Counted from the stretch's first letter, positions 1 through 7,626 are shown. The stretch is DNA of 16,098 nt from Pseudopedobacter sp038237895 (GCA_038237895.1 JBBRYE010000083.1:1-16098); one strand, 5' to 3'. The notes: generated by a model not told the origin, from the letters alone. Made by a program: numbers and translations.

Positions 1-197
1 ATAACGGAACTTTGATGGCTATTTTAAGTTTTCCTGTTATTATTCCTTTGTTAATGTTGATTATTAAATTATCCAAAAACGCAATGGATGGTTTAGATAG
101 GTCTGTTTCATTAGATGAAATTGGAGTTTTATGTGCAATAAACGCAATTGTAATCGTTATTTCTTTATTACTATTTCCTTACCTTTGGCGAGATTAA
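1..197 (+). CDS. ccmB: Heme exporter protein CcmB, 3' end only
   Basis: This is the C-terminal end of CcmB, the membrane subunit of the CcmAB ABC transporter used in system I cytochrome c maturation. The reading frame is open from the first bases of the window, so the gene starts upstream; the ATG at 15 is internal. The visible part has the conserved CcmB stretch LSFPVIIPLLM followed by a polar segment and a last hydrophobic helix (roughly the final 25 residues) ending FPYLWRD. The stop at 195-197 lies 10 bases before the ccmC start, which supports co-transcription. The identification rests on the motif and on ccmC following directly. Only about 65 residues are visible, so the ABC-partner contacts cannot be judged. 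Confidence 0.85.
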   Translation, partial: NGTLMAILSFPVIIPLLMLIIKLSKNAMDGLDRSVSLDEIGVLCAINAIVIVISLLLFPYLWRD

Positions 198-207
198 ATT
201 TTAGACC

Positions 208-876
208 ATGATGTATAAAAGCTGGTGGAAAATACTGGCATCCGTATTTGTTCTTTACACCGTTGTTGGTGGCTTATTAATTAAGGTTCCTACTTTACCA
301 ATCCTCCACGAATCTATCCGAAATCTCTATTTTCATGTGCCCATGTGGTTTGCAATGATTGTGATTTACACAGTTTCTGTGGTTTATAGCATAAAACATT
401 TAATTTCTAATAACGAAAAACATGATTTAATAGCTGTAGAATCTATAAATGTTGGTCTCATTTTTGGCTTTGTAGGTTTAACATCTGGAATGATTTGGGC
501 TAAGTTTACATGGGGAGATTACTGGCCAAACGATCCAAAACTGAATAGTGCGGCAATATCTACATTAATGTATTTAGCGTATGTGGTTTTAAGAGGTTCT
601 ATTGATGAAGAGCAAAAGAGAGCAAAAATTTCTGCTGTTTATAACATATTTGCTTACCCAATTATGGTGGTTTTACTATTTGTTTTACCGCGTTTAACCG
701 ATTCATTACATCCCGGTAATGGAGGAAACCCAGGTTTTGGGACATATGACTTAGATAGCAATATGAGATTGGTGTTTTATCCTGCTGTTTTAGGTTGGAT
801 ATTAATCTCAGTTTGGATCATGACTATCAGATATAGAATAAGAATTTTAGAGAATAAAAATAATCAAATCAACTAA
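208..876 (+). CDS. ccmC: Heme exporter protein CcmC
   Basis: CcmC is an inner-membrane protein that presents heme to the chaperone CcmE in cytochrome c maturation. The 222-residue protein has about six hydrophobic segments and the family's tryptophan-rich signature at residues 98-111 (WAKFTWGDYWPNDP). Two conserved histidines that flank the heme site are present: His43 in LYFHVPMW and His168 in SLHPG. Length is close to the usual 220-250 residues. The first ATG (208) is followed by a second ATG at 211, and either could be used. It follows ccmB by 10 bases and its stop overlaps the next start by one base (TAATG), so all three genes form one operon. The family assignment is secure. The binding roles of the histidines come from the E. 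coli family, not from this sequence. Confidence 0.93.
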   Translation: MMYKSWWKILASVFVLYTVVGGLLIKVPTLPILHESIRNLYFHVPMWFAMIVIYTVSVVYSIKHLISNNEKHDLIAVESINVGLIFGFVGLTSGMIWAKFTWGDYWPNDPKLNSAAISTLMYLAYVVLRGSIDEEQKRAKISAVYNIFAYPIMVVLLFVLPRLTDSLHPGNGGNPGFGTYDLDSNMRLVFYPAVLGWILISVWIMTIRYRIRILENKNNQIN

Positions 877-1082
877 TGAAAAAATTTATTTCTTTTTTAA
901 GTATGATGTTTATTTCGGCAATACTTTTTGCACAGGATAGCAAAGTAGAAATGGCAGATGAGTTAAGAAACTCCGGCAAAATCTATGTGGTTGTAACTGT
1001 AATGTTATTGCTCTTTTTGGCATTTATAATTTATCTTTTCACAATAGATAAAAGATTAAAAAAAATTGAAAAAGTAAAATAG
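876..1082 (+). CDS. CcmD-like small membrane protein
   Basis: A 68-residue protein directly coupled to ccmC by a one-base overlap. It has a signal-like hydrophobic N-terminus (residues 1-19, ending in FAQ). A short polar linker leads to one transmembrane segment at about residues 35-57, followed by a basic tail rich in Lys (KRLKKIEKVK). Small one-helix proteins in this position of Bacteroidota ccm operons are usually named CcmD family. In proteobacteria CcmD helps release holo-CcmE from the CcmABC complex. The sequence itself has no diagnostic motif, so the call depends on position, size and topology. The N-terminal hydrophobic stretch may be a cleaved signal, which would differ from proteobacterial CcmD. 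The gene is last in the visible operon; ccmE and ccmF do not follow. Confidence 0.7.
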   Translation: MKKFISFLSMMFISAILFAQDSKVEMADELRNSGKIYVVVTVMLLLFLAFIIYLFTIDKRLKKIEKVK

Positions 1083-1155
1083 TCTAAAAACAATGTTTAA
1101 ATAAAATAAAGCTATTTTTTATAGTATTATTAGAGGTGTAGATAAAACACTAACG

Positions 1156-1163
1156 TATTTTTG
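1156..1163 (+). promoter_or_regulatory. Candidate -7 promoter box for glutamate dehydrogenase
   Basis: TATTTTTG fits the Bacteroidota -7 consensus TAnnTTTG. It would give a 5' leader of roughly 70 bases before the ATG at 1236. No good TTTG -33 element lies at the expected distance upstream, so this is a weak call. Confidence 0.3.
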
Positions 1164-1235
1164 ATTTGTTTTTATGATTTTTTTTACGTCAAATTTGCAA
1201 TAAATTTAAATCCATATAAATTAAAAAAAAGAGTT

Positions 1236-2672
1236 ATGGCCAATAATAATCATCTTATCCTTAGTGAAGAACCCCATTTTTACGACGATGTTTGCCAGTA
1301 TGTAGATCAGGCAGCAAAATATACAGATCACGATAAAGGTTTATTAAATCAGATAAAAGCATGTAATAGTGTTTATCGTTTTCAATTTCCTATCAGAAGA
1401 GGAAATAGTTTCGAAATTATCCATGCTTGGCGAGTGGAACATTCTCACCACATGTCGCCAACAAAAGGCGGTATCCGCTACAGCGAAATGGTTAACGAAG
1501 ATGAAGTTATGGCTTTGGCCGCTTTAATGACCTATAAGTGCGCTATTGTAAATGTTCCGTTTGGAGGTGCAAAAGGCGGTATTAAAATTAATCCAAAAGA
1601 TTACACACTAGCCGAGTTAGAAACAATTACTCGTAGATACACTGTAGAATTGATTAAGAAAAATTTTATAGGTCCTGGGATTGATGTTCCTGCACCAGAT
1701 TATGGCTCTGGAGAAAGAGAAATGTCTTGGATTGCTGATACCTATTTAACCATGAACCCAGGTTCTTTAGACGCTTTAGCTTGTGTTACGGGTAAACCTA
1801 TTGCATTACACGGTATTGCTGGCAGAAGAGAAGCAACAGGCCGTGGTGTGGCTTATGCAATAAGAGAATGTGTTTCTGTAGCTGATGATATGAAAGCTTT
1901 AGGCCTTTCGGCAGGGCTAGATGGAAAAAGAGTAATTGTACAAGGTTTAGGAAACGTTGGCTATCATTCGGCAAAATATTTAATAGAATTTGGGGCTATA
2001 GTTGTTGGTTTCTGCGAATTTGAGGGAGCTATTTATAATAAAAATGGTTTTGATTTAGATGAAGTTTTTAATCATAGAAAACAAACAGGTTCTATTTTAG
2101 GCTTTAGTAAATCGCAACTTGATTTTAATAATTCTGCAGAAGGTTTAGAACAAGAGTGTGATATTTTAGTTCCTGCTGCATTAGAAAATCAAATTACAGA
2201 AAAAAATATTGGAAAAATTAAAGCAAAAATTATAGCCGAAGGAGCAAATGGCCCTACTACTCCAGCTGCTGCTGCTGCATTTATTGAAAATGGTGGGATT
2301 ATTATTCCAGATATGTACGCCAATGCTGGTGGTGTTACCGTTTCTTATTTTGAATGGTTAAAAAATCTTTCTCACGTAGCTTTTGGACGTATTGGACGCA
2401 GATATGATGAAAATGAGAACATCAATATCATGAACCTTATAGAAAAAACAACCGGAACCACACTCACTAACGAACAGCGATTAATGGTTTCTAAAGGTGC
2501 TTCAGAATTAGAATTAGTAAACTCTGGCTTAGAAGATACCATGATTCGTTCTTATCATGAAATTAGGGATATAAAATTGAAGAAAAATACGGGTAGCTTA
2601 AGAACCGCTGCATTTGTTGGCGCAATTGATAAAATTGCTGTTTCTTATATGAATATGGGTATTTGGCCTTAG
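1236..2672 (+). CDS. gdhA: Glutamate dehydrogenase (Glu/Leu/Phe/Val dehydrogenase family)
   Basis: A 478-residue hexameric-type amino-acid dehydrogenase that interconverts glutamate and 2-oxoglutarate plus ammonia in the cytosol. I chose the ATG at 1236 (MANNNHLI) because the 25 residues read upstream in the same frame are AT-rich and unlike the family. Numbered from there, the substrate-side lysines are Lys77 (TKGGIRY), Lys101 and the catalytic Lys113 (PFGGAKGG). The catalytic Asp155 lies in PAPDYGSGE, and the Rossmann motif GLGNVG is at 237-242. Lys at the TKGG position and Ser370 in GGVTVSYFEW match glutamate dehydrogenases. Leucine dehydrogenases have Leu and other residues at these places, so glutamate is the likely substrate. 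NAD versus NADP preference cannot be read with confidence. The gene stands alone after the ccm genes and ends at a strong terminator. Confidence 0.9.
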   Translation: MANNNHLILSEEPHFYDDVCQYVDQAAKYTDHDKGLLNQIKACNSVYRFQFPIRRGNSFEIIHAWRVEHSHHMSPTKGGIRYSEMVNEDEVMALAALMTYKCAIVNVPFGGAKGGIKINPKDYTLAELETITRRYTVELIKKNFIGPGIDVPAPDYGSGEREMSWIADTYLTMNPGSLDALACVTGKPIALHGIAGRREATGRGVAYAIRECVSVADDMKALGLSAGLDGKRVIVQGLGNVGYHSAKYLIEFGAIVVGFCEFEGAIYNKNGFDLDEVFNHRKQTGSILGFSKSQLDFNNSAEGLEQECDILVPAALENQITEKNIGKIKAKIIAEGANGPTTPAAAAAFIENGGIIIPDMYANAGGVTVSYFEWLKNLSHVAFGRIGRRYDENENINIMNLIEKTTGTTLTNEQRLMVSKGASELELVNSGLEDTMIRSYHEIRDIKLKKNTGSLRTAAFVGAIDKIAVSYMNMGIWP

Positions 2673-2691
2673 TGGTTTTTAGATAATTTGT

Positions 2692-2726
2692 AAAAAGGAG
2701 AATGCAGCAATGTCTTCTCCTTTTTT
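2692..2726. terminator. Bidirectional intrinsic terminator
   Basis: The arm AAAAAGGAGAA (2692-2702) pairs with TTCTCCTTTTT (2715-2725) around a 12-base loop. An A tract precedes and a T tract follows, so it can end transcription from both sides: the glutamate dehydrogenase gene (+) and the convergent GNAT gene (-), whose stop is at 2730. Confidence 0.8.
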
Positions 2727-2729
2727 AGT

Positions 2730-3227
2730 TTAAATTTCAAATAATTCTTTAAGTGTTTTTATAGGAATAAACATTTTTCCACTATCAGGTAATTTTATAA
2801 AATCGTATTTTTTATAAAATAATTCGGCTTCGATATCAATTGGATCCACTACTACGGCAAATGAACCAATCTCTTTAGAAATATTGAAACATCTTTTTAA
2901 AGCATCAATCAATAGAATTTTTCCAATTCCTTTTCCCTGAGATTTTTTATCAATAGCTAATCTACCTAATAAAGTAGTTGGAATCGAGGAATAAGACGGT
3001 GGAAGTTTTTTTCGGATTTGTTCTGAAAAGCTATCTAGTGGAATTGAATTATTTGATAGCGTATAATATCCTTCAATTTTCTGTATTTCATTTTCTACCA
3101 AAACGAAACAAACGGCAAGTCTTCTTTTAAGATCTTGACTAGCTTGAAATTTTAAATAATTATTTAAAAGAATTTTTCCACAGTCAAATTCCTCTTTGTG
3201 ATGTTTTTTATCAAGTAATTCTATCAT
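2730..3227 (-). CDS. GNAT acetyltransferase toxin (TacT/AtaT-like), type II TA
   Basis: A 165-residue GNAT-fold protein of the toxin group that acetylates the amino group of charged tRNAs to block translation (known for TacT, AtaT and ItaT). Family features are in order: the N-terminal FDCG..LLNNYL segment (about residues 14-24), GYYTLS (53-58), LLGRLAID (86-93), and the acetyl-CoA pyrophosphate loop QGKGIG (97-102). VDPIDIEAELFYKKYDF follows with Tyr138, the position equivalent to the catalytic Tyr of TacT. Length is typical (160-175). It starts one base inside the end of the upstream antitoxin gene (TAATG overlap), which implies translational coupling. The convergent terminator at 2692-2726 lies just after its stop. 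The toxin class is well supported. The tRNA target is inferred from the family. Confidence 0.9.
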   Translation of the reverse strand: MIELLDKKHHKEEFDCGKILLNNYLKFQASQDLKRRLAVCFVLVENEIQKIEGYYTLSNNSIPLDSFSEQIRKKLPPSYSSIPTTLLGRLAIDKKSQGKGIGKILLIDALKRCFNISKEIGSFAVVVDPIDIEAELFYKKYDFIKLPDSGKMFIPIKTLKELFEI

Positions 3228-3517
3228 TAATTAGATGATGATATAAAAGCATTATAATCCTCAACTGCCTTTATTAGAGTTGAAGATGGCTTTTTTGAAT
3301 TTGTGATAGCGTCAAAAAATATCTTACTGTCTTTCTCTGAAGATATAATTTTTTCTCTTTCACTAATTATTTCTTTTGCTTTTTCTTGAAGAGTAACTAC
3401 TACAAAATCAGTCAGATTTCTATAACCACCCAAAAGGGCAGCTCGCTCAAAAAATTGCTTTTGTTCTTTTGGGAGGCGAGCATCAAATCTTGCTTGCTCC
3501 TTAACGTTTGTTTTCAT
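3227..3517 (-). CDS. DUF1778 (TacA-like) ribbon-helix-helix antitoxin
   Basis: A 96-residue antitoxin for the GNAT gene that follows. The N-terminal half (residues about 8-50, containing ARFDARLPKEQKQFFERAA and LTDFVV) is the DUF1778 ribbon-helix-helix DNA-binding region. The C-terminal half (about 66-96) is the extended toxin-wrapping tail with Phe and Pro spaced as in the family. The antitoxin comes first in the operon, the usual order. Its stop overlaps the toxin ATG by one base. Antitoxins of this family repress their own operon, and a 21-bp palindrome sits 20 bases upstream of this start. No Shine-Dalgarno is seen, and the ATG at 3517 gives the normal family length. Confidence 0.9.
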   Translation of the reverse strand: MKTNVKEQARFDARLPKEQKQFFERAALLGGYRNLTDFVVVTLQEKAKEIISEREKIISSEKDSKIFFDAITNSKKPSSTLIKAVEDYNAFISSSN

Positions 3518-3537
3518 CGCTTAAAATTTAAATCTAA

Positions 3538-3558
3538 TGTACGGAAATATTCTGTACA
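3538..3558. promoter_or_regulatory. Palindromic operator of the GNAT/DUF1778 module
   Basis: A 21-bp inverted repeat: TGTAC-N-GAA, three bases, then TTC-N-GTACA. Eight of nine bases per arm pair, with only the N position mismatched. It lies 20 bases upstream of the antitoxin start on the - strand, where an autoregulatory RHH repressor would bind. No other palindrome of this quality is seen in this gap. Confidence 0.6.
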
Positions 3559-3721
3559 ATATATTTTAGTTTTAAAAATTGTTTAAATCAATTCAATGAG
3601 ATAAATTAAATGCATAAATCGTTTCAAATAAAAACTAAATTCAATTCTACAATTCTCATGCTTTTAGCTATTTTTAGCCAATTTTTAAAAACAGTATAAA
3701 AAGGCTTAATATTAATCAAAA

Positions 3722-5035
3722 ATGAAGGTTTTAAAATTTGGCGGTACATCAGTTGGCAGTCCTGAGCGGATGAAAAAACTGTTGGACATTTTAAACGCCA
3801 ACGAAAGGCAAATTGTAGTTTTATCGGCGGTTTCCGGCACTACAAATAGTTTAGTGGAAATTGGACAAGCTTACTTAACGTCTGATAAACCAAAGGCCAC
3901 CCTTTTAATAAAAGTTTTAAAAGATAAATACGAGCTTTTTATCACCGAACTTTTTGCTGAAAAGGAATTTTTAGATGAAGCGAAAGAAGTTATCGATTAT
4001 CATTTTGATTTACTTTATTCTTTTGCTAACGATTTATTTACCCAGATTGAAGATAAGATAATTGTTGCTCAAGGCGAGTTGCTATCAACCACTTTATATC
4101 ACGTTTATCTAAAGGAAATTGGAGTTCCGTCTGTACTTTTGCCAGCATTAGATTTTATGAAAATTGATGCTGATAATGAGCCAATTGTAGATTATATTAC
4201 CGAACAATTGACACCTTTATTAGAAGCTTCGCCAAAAAATAATTTGTTTATTACCCAAGGTTATATCTGTAGAAATTCTTTTGGCGAGATTGATAATTTA
4301 CGTCGCGGAGGTAGTGATTATACTGCTTCATTAATTGGTGCAGGAATTAAAGCAGAAGAAGTTCAAATTTGGACAGATATTGACGGAATGCACAATAACG
4401 ACCCACGTATTGTTAAAGGAACAAAACCAATTTCGCACCTTTCTTTTGATGAGGCTGCTGAGTTGGCTTATTTTGGAGCTAAAATTCTCCATCCACAATC
4501 GGTTTTTCCTGCTCAAAAATATAAAATCCCAGTCAGATTATTAAATACAATGGAGCCTTCTGCTTTCGGTACTTTAATATCGAGCGAAAGCGAAACCGGA
4601 AAAATTAAATCTATTGCGGCTAAAGACGGCATCACGGCCATTAAAATACAGAGCAGCAGAATGTTATTGGCTTATGGTTTTTTACGTCGCGTTTTTGAGG
4701 TTTTTGAAAGGTATAAAACACCAATAGATATGATTACCACATCAGAAGTCGCAGTTTCTGTAACCATTGATGATACCAAATATTTGGGAGAAATAACCAA
4801 AGATTTAAGCGATTTTGGAATTGTAGAAGTGGATGTTAACCAAACTATTGTTTGTGTAGTTGGCGATTTATCTGCAAGTTCACATGGTTTTGGTTCACGA
4901 ATTTTAGAATCTATTAAACATATTCCTTTAAGGATGATTTCTTATGGTGGTAGCGAGCATAATCTTTCTTTCTTGATTAAAGGTGATGATAAAACGGAAA
5001 CATTAAGAAGTTTACATAACCGTTTATTTGATTAA
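3722..5035 (+). CDS. lysC: Aspartate kinase (monofunctional)
   Basis: Phosphorylates aspartate, the first step toward lysine, diaminopimelate, threonine and methionine. The 437-residue protein opens with the diagnostic KFGGTSVG (residues 5-12). The ATP/aspartate core has RRGGSDYTASLIGAG (194-208), WTDIDGMHNNDPR (217-229) and FDEAAELAYFGAKILHP (242-258). The last 140 residues are the tandem ACT regulatory domains, so feedback control by an end product such as lysine is likely. No homoserine dehydrogenase domain is attached. The stop is two bases before lysA, giving a lysC-lysA operon that supplies diaminopimelate for the wall and lysine. The short hydrophilic start MKVLKFGG is the family norm, so the ATG at 3722 is secure. 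No clear promoter or Shine-Dalgarno is recognised in the 200 bases upstream. Confidence 0.95.
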   Translation: MKVLKFGGTSVGSPERMKKLLDILNANERQIVVLSAVSGTTNSLVEIGQAYLTSDKPKATLLIKVLKDKYELFITELFAEKEFLDEAKEVIDYHFDLLYSFANDLFTQIEDKIIVAQGELLSTTLYHVYLKEIGVPSVLLPALDFMKIDADNEPIVDYITEQLTPLLEASPKNNLFITQGYICRNSFGEIDNLRRGGSDYTASLIGAGIKAEEVQIWTDIDGMHNNDPRIVKGTKPISHLSFDEAAELAYFGAKILHPQSVFPAQKYKIPVRLLNTMEPSAFGTLISSESETGKIKSIAAKDGITAIKIQSSRMLLAYGFLRRVFEVFERYKTPIDMITTSEVAVSVTIDDTKYLGEITKDLSDFGIVEVDVNQTIVCVVGDLSASSHGFGSRILESIKHIPLRMISYGGSEHNLSFLIKGDDKTETLRSLHNRLFD

Positions 5036-5037
5036 CG

Positions 5038-6249
5038 ATGAAAAAAATGTTTAATGAGCGACTTGTTTCCTCATTTGAAAATAAAGAAACGCCATTTTAT
5101 TATTACGATTTAAAGCTTTTAAATCAAACTTTAAGTGAATGTAAATCAGCTGCTGATTCACATCATTTTCATGTTCATTTCGCTTTAAAATCTAATTTTA
5201 ATGACAAGGTTTTATCTGCTGTTAAAGCCAAAGGTTTTGGTGCCGATTGTGTAAGCGGGGGAGAAGTGAAAAAAGCAATTGAGATTGGTTTTGATAAAAA
5301 ACAAATTGTTTTTGCTGGAGTCGGAAAATCTGATGCAGAAATAAATTTTGCGTTGGATAATAATATTTTCGCCTTTAATGTAGAATCTGTTCAAGAATTA
5401 GAAGTTATTGATGAATTGGCTGGTGCCAAAAATAAAAAAGCTTCAGTTGCCATCCGGATTAATCCTAATGTTGATGCGCATACACATCATTACATTACCA
5501 CCGGTTTAGACGAAAATAAATTTGGAATTAACTCTTGGGATTTGCCTTTGGTTTCTGAAACCTTAAAAAAATGTAAAAATCTAGAATTTTTAGGTATTCA
5601 TTTTCATGTGGGTTCTCAAATAATGGATATGAACGTTTTCAAAAGTCTTTGCGTTAAGGTAAACGAAATGCAACAATGGTTTGAAGAGCGTGGAATGCCA
5701 GTAAAAATTTTAAATGTTGGCGGTGGTTTAGGTGTAGATTATCAAAATCCAGATGAAAATGCCATTCCAGATTTTAAAAGTTACTTCAAGATTTTTGCCG
5801 ATTTCTTAAACATCAAGGCTCATCAGGAAGTACATTTTGAATTGGGAAGAGCGTTGGTTGCGCAGTGTAGTAGCTTAATTTCTAAGGTTTTATATATCAA
5901 AAATGGAATTAAAAAGAATTTTGTAATTATAGATGCCGGTATGACAGAGTTAATGCGACCAGCTTTATACCAAGCTTATCATCAGATTGAAAATATTTCT
6001 AAGTTAAAAGTAGAAAGTCAAAATTCAAAAGATGCAGAGTCTCACATCTCACATCTCAATTCTCACATATCTTATGATGTAGTAGGCCCAATTTGCGAAT
6101 CTTCCGACTGTTTTGGCAAAGAGATAGAAATGCCAGAAACAAAACGTGGAGATTTAATAGCTTTGCGTACAGCAGGTGCTTATGGAGAAGTAATGGCCTC
6201 AGCATATAATTTAAGGCCCGCAATCAGACATGTTTATTCAGAAGAATAG
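5038..6249 (+). CDS. lysA: Diaminopimelate decarboxylase with a repeat insertion
   Basis: PLP enzyme that decarboxylates meso-diaminopimelate to lysine. The 403-residue protein has the PLP lysine Lys51 in HFALKSN, GADCVSGGE (68-76), HFHVGSQ (188-194), the glycine loop GGGLGVDY (228-235), and PICESSD (351-357) with the substrate-side Cys353. AYGEVMASAYNLRP (381-394) closes it. It starts two bases after lysC. A second ATG at 5047 (MFNERL) resembles the usual family start and may be the real one. Residues about 323-345, between AYHQIENIS and YDVVGPICESSD, have no counterpart in the family as I know it. They come from a DNA insertion containing heptamer repeats (see 6004-6072). The frame is kept and all catalytic motifs remain, so the enzyme is probably active. 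The final 20 bases overlap the glycosyltransferase gene. Confidence 0.93.
   Translation: MKKMFNERLVSSFENKETPFYYYDLKLLNQTLSECKSAADSHHFHVHFALKSNFNDKVLSAVKAKGFGADCVSGGEVKKAIEIGFDKKQIVFAGVGKSDAEINFALDNNIFAFNVESVQELEVIDELAGAKNKKASVAIRINPNVDAHTHHYITTGLDENKFGINSWDLPLVSETLKKCKNLEFLGIHFHVGSQIMDMNVFKSLCVKVNEMQQWFEERGMPVKILNVGGGLGVDYQNPDENAIPDFKSYFKIFADFLNIKAHQEVHFELGRALVAQCSSLISKVLYIKNGIKKNFVIIDAGMTELMRPALYQAYHQIENISKLKVESQNSKDAESHISHLNSHISYDVVGPICESSDCFGKEIEMPETKRGDLIALRTAGAYGEVMASAYNLRPAIRHVYSEE
6004..6072. repeat. In-frame insertion with heptamer repeats inside lysA
   Basis: About 69 bases (23 codons) interrupt a conserved part of lysA. The second half is made of four direct units at 6040-6067: TCTCACA, TCTCACA, TCTCAAT, TCTCACA, then TATC. 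The first half is A-rich with short AAAGTCAAAATTCAAAAG-like runs. The unit is 7 bases long, so the frame survives only because the total is a multiple of three. I recall similar AAAGTC/TCTCACA arrays in intergenic DNA of Bacteroidota, but this was not checked by search. Confidence 0.65.
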
Positions 6250-7234
6250 AAAACTTCATATTTTAATTGTTGCACCATTTAAAATCCCAGCTTTATTATA
6301 CGGAGGAACAGAGCGTGTAATTTGGGATTTAGGGAAATGTTTGCAAAACTTAGGTCATCAGATAACATATTTGGTTGTGGCTGGGTCTAGTTGCCCGTTT
6401 GCAAATGTTCTTTTCTATGACGCTAATAAAAGCTTAAATCAGCAAATACCAGATGATGTTGATTTAATTCATTTTCAATTTTCTCCGAATGAGGAAATAA
6501 AAAAACCTTATTTAGTCACAATTCATGGTAATATTCCTTTTGGGATGGTTTTGGATAAACAATGTGTTTTTGTCAGTAAAAACCATGCTGAAAGACATGG
6601 CTCCAATCAATTTGTTTACAACGGATTAGATTGGGACAATTATCCTAAGGTAGATTTAAAATCTAAAAGAAATAGTTTTCATTTTTTGGCAAATGCTGCC
6701 TGGAAGATTAAAAATTTAAAAGGTGCTTTAGAATTAACAAAGGAAGCAAATCAAAAAATAGTCGTTTTAGGCGGACATCGCTTTAATTTTAGAATGGGTT
6801 GGCGTTTTACTTTTGATACTCATGTGAGTTTTAAAGGAATGGTAGATAATCAAAGCAAAGCTAAACATCTGAATAAATCTAAAGGCTTAATTTTTCCTGT
6901 TTTATGGGATGAGCCTTTTGGTTTAGCTGTAATTGAAAGTTTATATTTCGGTTGCCCTGTGTTTGCAACCCCTTATGGTGCACTGCCAGAATTATTAAAT
7001 AATAAAGTTGGCCTTCTATCTAACAAAAAATCTGTTTTGATTGAGGCTTTAAAAATCTCAGATCATTTTAATAAAAAATCTTGTCATGAATATGCTCAAG
7101 AGCAATTTTCTGCTATGAAAATGACAAAAGATTATCTAAAAATTTATGATCAGGTAATGAATGGAGAAGTTTTAAATGAGCGTCACCCTACTTTATTAAA
7201 GAAACAAGAAGAGAAGTATTTGCCTTTTAAATAA
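6230..7234 (+). CDS. Glycosyltransferase, GT-B fold, family 4 type
   Basis: A 334-residue cytosolic sugar transferase probably acting on a cell-surface glycan or a small acceptor; donor and acceptor cannot be read. The N-terminal domain starts LHILIVAPF and has the GGTERVIWDLGKCL helix (about 25-38), as in GT4 enzymes. The C-terminal domain has the nucleotide-sugar segment FPVLWDEPFGLAVIESLYFGCP and then FATPYGALPEL. This includes the E-x7-E motif typical of retaining GT4 enzymes (EPFGLAVIE). It overlaps the 3' end of lysA by 20 bases in another frame, so it is translated from the lysC-lysA mRNA. The ATG at 6230 is the only start that preserves the first beta strand. Its stop is separated from the convergent SRPBCC gene by just two bases. 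The link to lysine synthesis may be only positional. Confidence 0.85.
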   Translation: MFIQKNRKLHILIVAPFKIPALLYGGTERVIWDLGKCLQNLGHQITYLVVAGSSCPFANVLFYDANKSLNQQIPDDVDLIHFQFSPNEEIKKPYLVTIHGNIPFGMVLDKQCVFVSKNHAERHGSNQFVYNGLDWDNYPKVDLKSKRNSFHFLANAAWKIKNLKGALELTKEANQKIVVLGGHRFNFRMGWRFTFDTHVSFKGMVDNQSKAKHLNKSKGLIFPVLWDEPFGLAVIESLYFGCPVFATPYGALPELLNNKVGLLSNKKSVLIEALKISDHFNKKSCHEYAQEQFSAMKMTKDYLKIYDQVMNGEVLNERHPTLLKKQEEKYLPFK

Positions 7235-7236
7235 GG

Positions 7237-7626
7237 CTACTCCCCATCAAAAAACTCATATAATTCTCCAAAATAACTGGTATTCCATCCATCCACAAAT
7301 TCATCATAAACATCATCAGGAATATTAGTATGTTGTAATTCTACAGAAGAAGAAGTTTTACTTTTGCCTTCATGAATTTTTATAGTTACGACTGACGGTT
7401 CATCCTGACCTTCAAAATACCATTGTTGAACTATTTTTTTCCCTTCTACAAACTCTAGATTTTTACCGACTACATCACCATCAAACAAAGAAAATTCTGA
7501 TTCTGCCTCAGTACTCATTTCTGCCTCTGCACCACTCCATAATTTAATACTTAATGGAATTGTTAATGCTAAATAAATTTCTTCGGTAGGAGCATGGATG
7601 GTATAATATTTTTTAAAATCTTTCAT
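7237..7626 (-). CDS. SRPBCC (AHSA1-like) domain protein
   Basis: A 129-residue soluble single-domain protein of the START/SRPBCC fold, of the AHSA1 (activator of Hsp90 ATPase homologue) type. It begins FKKYYTIHAPTEEIYLALTIP, the usual first strand and helix of the fold. A central region with FSLFDGDVVGKNLEFVEGKKIVQQWYFEG fits the repeating beta strands, where the Trp often lines the pocket. The last helix is YDEFVDGWNTSYFGELYEFF, matching the Gxx..Y.. pattern of AHSA1 proteins. Family members bind small hydrophobic ligands or act as chaperone cofactors, but nothing here reveals the ligand. The gene stands alone on the - strand, converging on the glycosyltransferase gene. A tandem 14-bp repeat lies 10 bases before its start. 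Confidence 0.8.
   Translation of the reverse strand: MKDFKKYYTIHAPTEEIYLALTIPLSIKLWSGAEAEMSTEAESEFSLFDGDVVGKNLEFVEGKKIVQQWYFEGQDEPSVVTIKIHEGKSKTSSSVELQHTNIPDDVYDEFVDGWNTSYFGELYEFFDGE

Noticed and set aside
1161..1235. Upstream extension of the glutamate dehydrogenase frame (25 extra residues)
   Set aside because: The added residues are AT-rich, unlike the family, and overlap a promoter-like box. MANNNHLI at 1236 is the better start.
3386..3586. ORF on + strand opposite the DUF1778 antitoxin gene
   Set aside because: It is the antisense shadow of a well-recognised antitoxin and runs through the operator palindrome. The product has no family features.
3661..3690. Possible terminator or attenuator before lysC (GCTA-TTTT-TAGC with T run)
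   Set aside because: A four-pair AT-rich stem is too weak, and no leader peptide or riboswitch-like structure is visible in the gap.
4331..4544. ORFs on both strands inside lysC
   Set aside because: They overlap the conserved aspartokinase core in other frames and show no motif or start context.
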